DNA from: Mycobacterium sp. 852013-50091_SCH5140682 | GTDB taxonomy: Bacteria; Actinomycetota; Actinomycetes; Mycobacteriales; Mycobacteriaceae | Assembly (NCBI RefSeq): GCF_001665685.1 | Contig: NZ_LZTB01000130.1 | Span: forward strand, 124,001 to 188,000 | Reading direction: 5' to 3' | DNA: 64,000 nt | Shown here: in pieces, positions 59,403 through 64,000 of the stretch | Layout of the letters: the number at the start of each line of letters is the position of its first letter | Position numbering within the stretch: position 1 is the stretch's first letter | Position numbers and translations under genes: made by a program | The notes under the pieces: generated by a model | Told to the model about the DNA's origin: nothing | Databases searched by the model: none | What the model saw: the letters and a program-made list of their open reading frames with translations, nothing else

Positions 59403-61796
59403 GTGACTCAGAGCGCCGTCAAGTCGGTAACCGCACGCATCGCCGAAGAACTCTCGGTCGGGGAGCGCCAGGTGGCAGCTGCCGTCGCACTGCTCGACGA
59501 GGGCGCGACGGTTCCGTTCATCGCCCGATACCGCAAGGAGGTCACGGGCAGTCTCGACGACGGCCAGCTCCGCACGCTGGAAGAACGCCTGGGCTACCTG
59601 CGGGAGCTCGATCAGCGTCGCGAAGCGGTGCTGGCGTCCATCGAGGAACAGGGCAAGCTGACCGACGAGTTGCGGGCGGCGTTGCTCGCGGCGGACACCA
59701 AGGCGCGGGTTGAGGACATCTACCTGCCCTACAAGCCCAAGCGGCGCACCAAGGCGCAGATCGCCAAAGAAGCGGGCCTGGAACCGCTGGCCGACCGGCT
59801 ACTGGCCGACCCGACGCTGGTGCCCGACGAGCTGGCCGCGGAGTTCGTCAACGAGAACGTCGCCGACGCTGCCGCCGCCCTCGACGGCGCGCGCCACATC
59901 CTCATCGAGCGGGCCTCCGAGGACGCCGAGCTGGTCGGCGCGAGCCGTGAGAAGTTCTGGGCCGACGGGGCGCTGCGGACCGCTCCGTGGTCGGAGGAGG
60001 CTGCGAAAAGTCCTGCGGCCCAGAAGTTCCGCGACTACTTCGAGTTCTCCGAGCCGCTGGAGAACATGCCGTCGCACCGCGTGCTGGCCGTGCTGCGCGG
60101 CGAGAAGGAGGAAGCGCTTGCGCTGACCTTCGACGGCGGCGACGACGAGATCTACCAAGCCATGATCGCCAAGTCGCTCGGCATCGACCTGGCGGCCAAC
60201 GCTCCCGCCACGCCGTGGCTGGCGACCACCGTCAGGCTGGCCTGGCGGGCCAAGCTGATGATCTCGGCAGCCGTCGACGCCCGGATGCGGCTGCGGCAGC
60301 GGGCCGAGGACGAGGCTGTGGCGGTATTCGCGCGCAACCTCAAGGACCTGCTGCTGGCCGCCCCCGCGGGCACCCGCACCACACTCGGACTCGATCCGGG
60401 CTTCCGCACCGGCGTGAAGGTGGCCGTGGTGGACGCCACCGGCAAGGTGGTCGACACGTGCGCGATCTTCCCGCATCAGCCGCAGAAGCAGTGGGATCAG
60501 GCCAAGGCGACGCTCGCCGCCCTGGTCGCGCGGCACGGTGTCGAGCTGATCGCCGTCGGCAACGGCACCGCATCACGCGAAACCGATGCGCTGGCAGCCG
60601 AACTCATCGCAGACATCCGCGCGGCAGGCGCACCCGCGCCCACCAAGGCGATGGTGAGTGAGGCCGGGGCGTCGGTGTACTCGGCGTCGGCTTATGCCGC
60701 CCAGGAACTGCCCGAACTCGACGTGACGCTGCGCGGTGCGGTCTCGATCGCGCGCCGGCTGCAGGACCCACTGGCCGAGCTGGTGAAGATCGACCCCAAG
60801 TCCATCGGCGTCGGGCAATACCAGCACGACGTCACACCCGGCTCCCTGGCTCGCAGCCTCGACGCGGTCGTCGAGGACGCCGTGAACGCGGTCGGCGTGG
60901 ATCTCAACACCGCCTCTGTGCCCTTGCTGGCCCGGGTGTCCGGGGTCACCGAATCGCTGGCCGCCGCCATCGTGGCGCACCGCGAGAGCTCGGGTGCGTT
61001 CCGGAGCCGCAAGGCGCTGCTCAACGTTCCCCGGCTGGGTCCCAAGGCTTTCGAACAGTGCGCAGGATTCCTGCGGATCCGCGACGGGGAAGACCCGCTG
61101 GACGCCTCCGGCGTGCACCCCGAGTCCTACCCGGTGGTCCGCAAGATCCTGGACCGCTCCGGGGTGACGCTGACCGAGCTGATCGGCAACGAGCGGACCC
61201 TGCGGTCGCTCAAACCCGCCGACTTCGCCGACGAGCGGTTCGGTGTACCCACCGTCACCGACATCCTGGGCGAGCTGGAGAAGCCCGGGCGCGACCCGCG
61301 GCCCGCGTTCTCCACGGCCACGTTCGCCGCGGGCGTGGAGAAGGTCGGCGACCTCAAGCCGGGCATGGTCCTCGAAGGCGTGGTGACCAACGTGGCGGCC
61401 TTCGGGGCGTTCGTTGATGTGGGCGTGCACCAGGACGGCCTGGTCCACGTCTCAGCCATGGCCGACCGCTTCATCTCCGATCCTCACGAGGTGGTGAAGT
61501 CCGGCCAGGTCGTGCGGGTCAAGGTGCTCGACGTCGACGTGGACCGCCAGCGGATCAGCTTGACGCTGCGCCTCAACGACACCCCGGAGCGTGAGCAGGG
61601 CAAGAAACCCGAGCGTGGCGCGGACAACCGTGGCGGCAACCAGAACCGCGGCGGTGGCAACAACCGCCGCGACGGCGGCAATCAGGCTCGCGGTAACCAG
61701 GCACGCGGTCGCGGCAATGACTCGCGGCGCCGGGAGGCGAACCCGCCTTCAGGCTCGATGGCTGATGCCTTGCGCAAGGCGGGCTTCGGGAAGTAG
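59403..61796 (+). CDS. Tex family RNA-binding transcription accessory protein
   Basis: 797 residues: Tex N-terminal helical domain (about 1-190), YqgF/RuvX-like nuclease fold (LGLDPGFRTGVKVAVVD about residue 328), helix-hairpin-helix segments (VGVDLNTASVPLLARVSGV) and a C-terminal S1 domain (PGMVLEGVVTNVAAFGAFVDVG). The last 60 residues are rich in Arg, Gly and Asn (NRGGNQNRGGGNNRRDGG), an RGG-like tail suited to RNA contact. GTG start with TAGGGT eight bases upstream, so a leaderless mRNA. Confidence 0.94.
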   Translation: MTQSAVKSVTARIAEELSVGERQVAAAVALLDEGATVPFIARYRKEVTGSLDDGQLRTLEERLGYLRELDQRREAVLASIEEQGKLTDELRAALLAADTKARVEDIYLPYKPKRRTKAQIAKEAGLEPLADRLLADPTLVPDELAAEFVNENVADAAAALDGARHILIERASEDAELVGASREKFWADGALRTAPWSEEAAKSPAAQKFRDYFEFSEPLENMPSHRVLAVLRGEKEEALALTFDGGDDEIYQAMIAKSLGIDLAANAPATPWLATTVRLAWRAKLMISAAVDARMRLRQRAEDEAVAVFARNLKDLLLAAPAGTRTTLGLDPGFRTGVKVAVVDATGKVVDTCAIFPHQPQKQWDQAKATLAALVARHGVELIAVGNGTASRETDALAAELIADIRAAGAPAPTKAMVSEAGASVYSASAYAAQELPELDVTLRGAVSIARRLQDPLAELVKIDPKSIGVGQYQHDVTPGSLARSLDAVVEDAVNAVGVDLNTASVPLLARVSGVTESLAAAIVAHRESSGAFRSRKALLNVPRLGPKAFEQCAGFLRIRDGEDPLDASGVHPESYPVVRKILDRSGVTLTELIGNERTLRSLKPADFADERFGVPTVTDILGELEKPGRDPRPAFSTATFAAGVEKVGDLKPGMVLEGVVTNVAAFGAFVDVGVHQDGLVHVSAMADRFISDPHEVVKSGQVVRVKVLDVDVDRQRISLTLRLNDTPEREQGKKPERGADNRGGNQNRGGGNNRRDGGNQARGNQARGRGNDSRRREANPPSGSMADALRKAGFGK

Positions 61797-61857
61797 CGAC
61801 GACGCGGCGCCGGCGGCACGCTCGCGGAGGATTTCGGCTGCCAGGTAGTTTCGGAGC

Positions 61858-62655
61858 ATGGACAATCCGGTTGCCGTCGTCACCGGAGCGAGCCGTGGCG
61901 CGGGCCGAGGCATCGCGGCGGCGCTGATCGCCTCTGGTTGGCAGGTGTATGCCACGAGTCGGACCGTGACCGATGCGGACGGCGCCATCGCCGTGCCACT
62001 CGACCACGCCGACGACGCGGCGGTGGGCGCGCTGTTCGAGCGGATCGCGGCCGAGCACGGCCGGCTGGACCTCCTGGTCAACAACGCCGCCGCCGTCCAC
62101 GATGAACTCACCAGCCCGAAGCCGTTCTGGGAGAAACCGATTGCGTTGGCCGACGTGCTCGATGTCGGGCTGCGCTCGGCCTACATCGCCTCCTGGTACG
62201 CCGCGCCACTGCTGCTCGCCGCGGACAAGGGGCTGATCGCGTTCACCTCATCGCCGGGTTCGGTGTGCTACATGCACGGCCCGGCCTACGGGGCCCAAAA
62301 GGCCGGTGTGGACAAGCTCGCCGCCGACATGGCGGTCGACTTCCGGGGCACCGGCGTGGCCACAGTGTCGATCTGGATGGGCATCCTGCTCACCGAGAAA
62401 CTGCGCGCTGCGTTCGACGGACACCCCGAGGCCCTCGCCAAGACCGCCGAGCACGCCGAAACCCCGCAATTCACAGGGTATTTGATCAACGCGCTCTATC
62501 ACGATCCTGAGTTGGCCGCATTATCGGGCCATACCGTCATCGGTGCCGAACTCGCCCACCGCTACGGGATCACCGACGAGGGTGGCCGGGTCCCGCCGTC
62601 GCACCGTGACATGCTGGGCGCGCCGCGCGAACCCAGTTCGGTCGAGGTGCGCTGA
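61858..62655 (+). CDS. Short-chain dehydrogenase/reductase (DHRS1-like)
   Basis: 265 residues. Cofactor motif VTGASRGAGRGIAAAL, NNAAAVHDEL, catalytic Ser in TSSPGS and Tyr/Lys in AYGAQKAGVDK. The layout with an extended C-terminus resembles mammalian DHRS1. TAGTTT ends six bases before the ATG, so leaderless. Substrate unknown. It starts 61 bases after tex. Confidence 0.88.
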   Translation: MDNPVAVVTGASRGAGRGIAAALIASGWQVYATSRTVTDADGAIAVPLDHADDAAVGALFERIAAEHGRLDLLVNNAAAVHDELTSPKPFWEKPIALADVLDVGLRSAYIASWYAAPLLLAADKGLIAFTSSPGSVCYMHGPAYGAQKAGVDKLAADMAVDFRGTGVATVSIWMGILLTEKLRAAFDGHPEALAKTAEHAETPQFTGYLINALYHDPELAALSGHTVIGAELAHRYGITDEGGRVPPSHRDMLGAPREPSSVEVR

Positions 62656-62847
62656 GCGGCGAACACGGCCGAATCGCCCGTAGGAATTCTGCATTCTGAT
62701 CACCGCCGAGAAAGCGCATGTGACCTGCGGAGGAGCCGTGGCGCTGAGCGAGGACGGCACCTGGGATCCGGTCAAAAGTCGTGTCGCAGCTCGCTGGCGC
62801 GCGGACAATGCTTGTACACAGGTGAATTCGCTGAGATGGGGAGGATC

Positions 62848-64000
62848 ATGCGTGGACGAGGTTTACTTCGACTGATGGCAATCGTCGGTGTGGCGGGTAT
62901 GACGGCGTGCAGCACCACCACCAACGGCGGCGGGAACAGCACCAAAGAGTCTGCGCAGTCCCAGGCGCCGTCCATCGCCGAGGAAGCGTTCGGCCAAGCG
63001 GGCGGCGCTCCGGTGACCCGCTACACGCTCGACAGCGGGCACGGCATGCAGGTGCGAATTCTCAACTACGGCGGCATCATTCAGTCGATCGACGTTCCCG
63101 ACCGCAACGGGCACGCCAACAACGTGGTGCTCGGTTTCCCGAATCTGGAGGGATATCTCGACAACACCGGTGACGCCAAGACGTACTTCGGGGCCATCAT
63201 CGGCCGCTACGGCAACCGGATCGCCAAGGGCGCCTTCTCGCTCAACGGCACGCAGCATCACGTTCCGATCAACAACAACGGCAACAGCCTGCACGGCGGC
63301 GCCGTCGGATTCGACTCGAAGGTGTGGCAGGCCACCCCGCAGAACGCCAACGGCAGCGTCGGTCTCAAACTCCAATACCTCAGTCCGGCAGGTGAAATGG
63401 GGTATCCAGGAGCACTGACCACCACGGTCACCTACACCGTGGATCAGAACAACCAACTGCGCATCGACTATCACGCGACCACCGATGCTCCGACCGTGGT
63501 CAATCTGACCAATCACAGCTACTTCAACCTGGCGGGGGAGGACGCGCTCAACATCTACGACCACAAGCTCACCCTCAACGCCGACAACTACACCCCGACC
63601 GATGCCACGCAGATCCCGACCGGCCAGATCGCCCCGGTGAAAGGCACGCCGTTCGACTTCACGGCACCGACCCCGATCGGCGCGCACATCACCGCCGACG
63701 ACCCTCAACTGTTACTGGCGCACGGTTACGACCACAACTGGGTGATCAACCGCGGCAACGACACCGGCCTGGTGCAGGCGGCCAAGGCCGAGGATCCCCA
63801 GACCGGTCGCACCTTGACCGTCTCCACGACCGAGCCCGGGGTGCAGTTCTACACGTCGAACTTCCTGGTCGGCGCGTTCACCGGCACCAGCGGCCACATC
63901 TACCGGCAAGGCGCGGGCTTCACGATGGAAACACAACACTTCCCCGACTCGCCCAACCAGCCGAGCTTCCCGTCGACCATCCTCAATCCAGGCCAAACCT
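62848..64000 (+). CDS. Lipoprotein aldose 1-epimerase (3' end outside window)
   Basis: The first 384 codons of a GalM-type mutarotase. A signal peptide with a lipobox-like end (AGMTAC, Cys near residue 21) and a Ser/Thr/Asn-rich linker precede the epimerase fold: NYGGIIQSIDVPDR, GRYGNRIAKG, catalytic His in GNSLHGG and TNHSYFNLAG, and a C-terminal METQHFPDSPNQPSFPS with the catalytic Glu. Exported epimerases equilibrate sugar anomers at the cell surface. ATG 62836 upstream in frame is an alternative start; GGGGAGG favours 62848. Confidence 0.9.
   Translation, partial: MRGRGLLRLMAIVGVAGMTACSTTTNGGGNSTKESAQSQAPSIAEEAFGQAGGAPVTRYTLDSGHGMQVRILNYGGIIQSIDVPDRNGHANNVVLGFPNLEGYLDNTGDAKTYFGAIIGRYGNRIAKGAFSLNGTQHHVPINNNGNSLHGGAVGFDSKVWQATPQNANGSVGLKLQYLSPAGEMGYPGALTTTVTYTVDQNNQLRIDYHATTDAPTVVNLTNHSYFNLAGEDALNIYDHKLTLNADNYTPTDATQIPTGQIAPVKGTPFDFTAPTPIGAHITADDPQLLLAHGYDHNWVINRGNDTGLVQAAKAEDPQTGRTLTVSTTEPGVQFYTSNFLVGAFTGTSGHIYRQGAGFTMETQHFPDSPNQPSFPSTILNPGQT

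Noticed and set aside
1..64000. CRISPR arrays, rRNA genes, complete IS elements
   Set aside because: No regularly spaced repeats, no rRNA signatures and no transposase genes were seen.

Overview
The window is high-GC DNA from an actinobacterium, almost certainly a fast-growing mycobacterium (Mycolicibacterium type). The evidence is a PPE protein of the PPW subgroup, a PE-PPE domain protein, the arabinan transferase AftC, ClpC2, an IdeR-like iron box, and a gene block (about 1-25.9 kb) whose content and order match the M. tuberculosis Rv2690c-Rv2667 neighbourhood as I remember it. At least eleven genes have a TANNNT -10 hexamer 6-8 nt before the start codon, the geometry of leaderless mycobacterial mRNAs.

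Core block (1-25.9 kb): end of an APC permease, a TrmA-type RNA methyltransferase, NhaA, Dxs, an HxlR regulator divergent from an alpha/beta hydrolase, an RNase D-like protein with a DUF3000 protein, the coproporphyrin heme genes hemE-hemY-hemQ, a methyltransferase, an acyl-CoA dehydrogenase, a hydrolase/TetR pair, a DUF2252 protein, a ferritin-VIT1 fusion, MsrB, AftC, a TAP-like lipoprotein lacking the nucleophile serine, a RibD-like reductase, a ZapE ATPase, a GNAT enzyme with a secreted partner, an FMN/F420 split-barrel protein and ClpC2 with a palindromic promoter.

Middle (26-34.5 kb): an orphan PrrB-like histidine kinase, a GntR/MFS pair, a type I DAHP synthase preceded by what looks like an aromatic-amino-acid attenuator (a 24-codon leader peptide with Tyr-Trp-Arg-Phe, then hairpins), an iron-box-controlled PPE gene beside heme oxygenase and a TetR gene, and four tRNA genes (Gly-Cys-Val on the minus strand, Val-CAC on the plus strand).

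Accessory region (34.5-51.7 kb), starting just after tRNA-Val(CAC): a gene-poor stretch, a DJ-1 protein with a tandem muconolactone-isomerase-like protein, two large LuxR (LAL) regulators, a MOSC-reductase-ferredoxin fusion, two closely related aldo/keto reductases, an isochorismatase-like hydrolase, a TetR gene with two matching operators, a second tandem isomerase-like protein, an SDR, a soluble NMT1-like binding protein and a further TetR gene. Gene remnants (ECF sigma factor, acetolactate synthase, malate:quinone oxidoreductase) show turnover. The enzyme set suggests carbonyl or electrophile detoxification, but no substrate can be read from sequence.

Last part (51.7-64 kb): a secreted PE-PPE serine hydrolase; a five-gene minus-strand catabolic operon (aldehyde dehydrogenase, VAO-type FAD oxidase, APC permease, soluble Cache sensor, GntR repressor); the RNA-binding protein Tex with an Arg/Gly/Asn-rich tail; an SDR; and the start of a lipoprotein aldose 1-epimerase that runs off the end.
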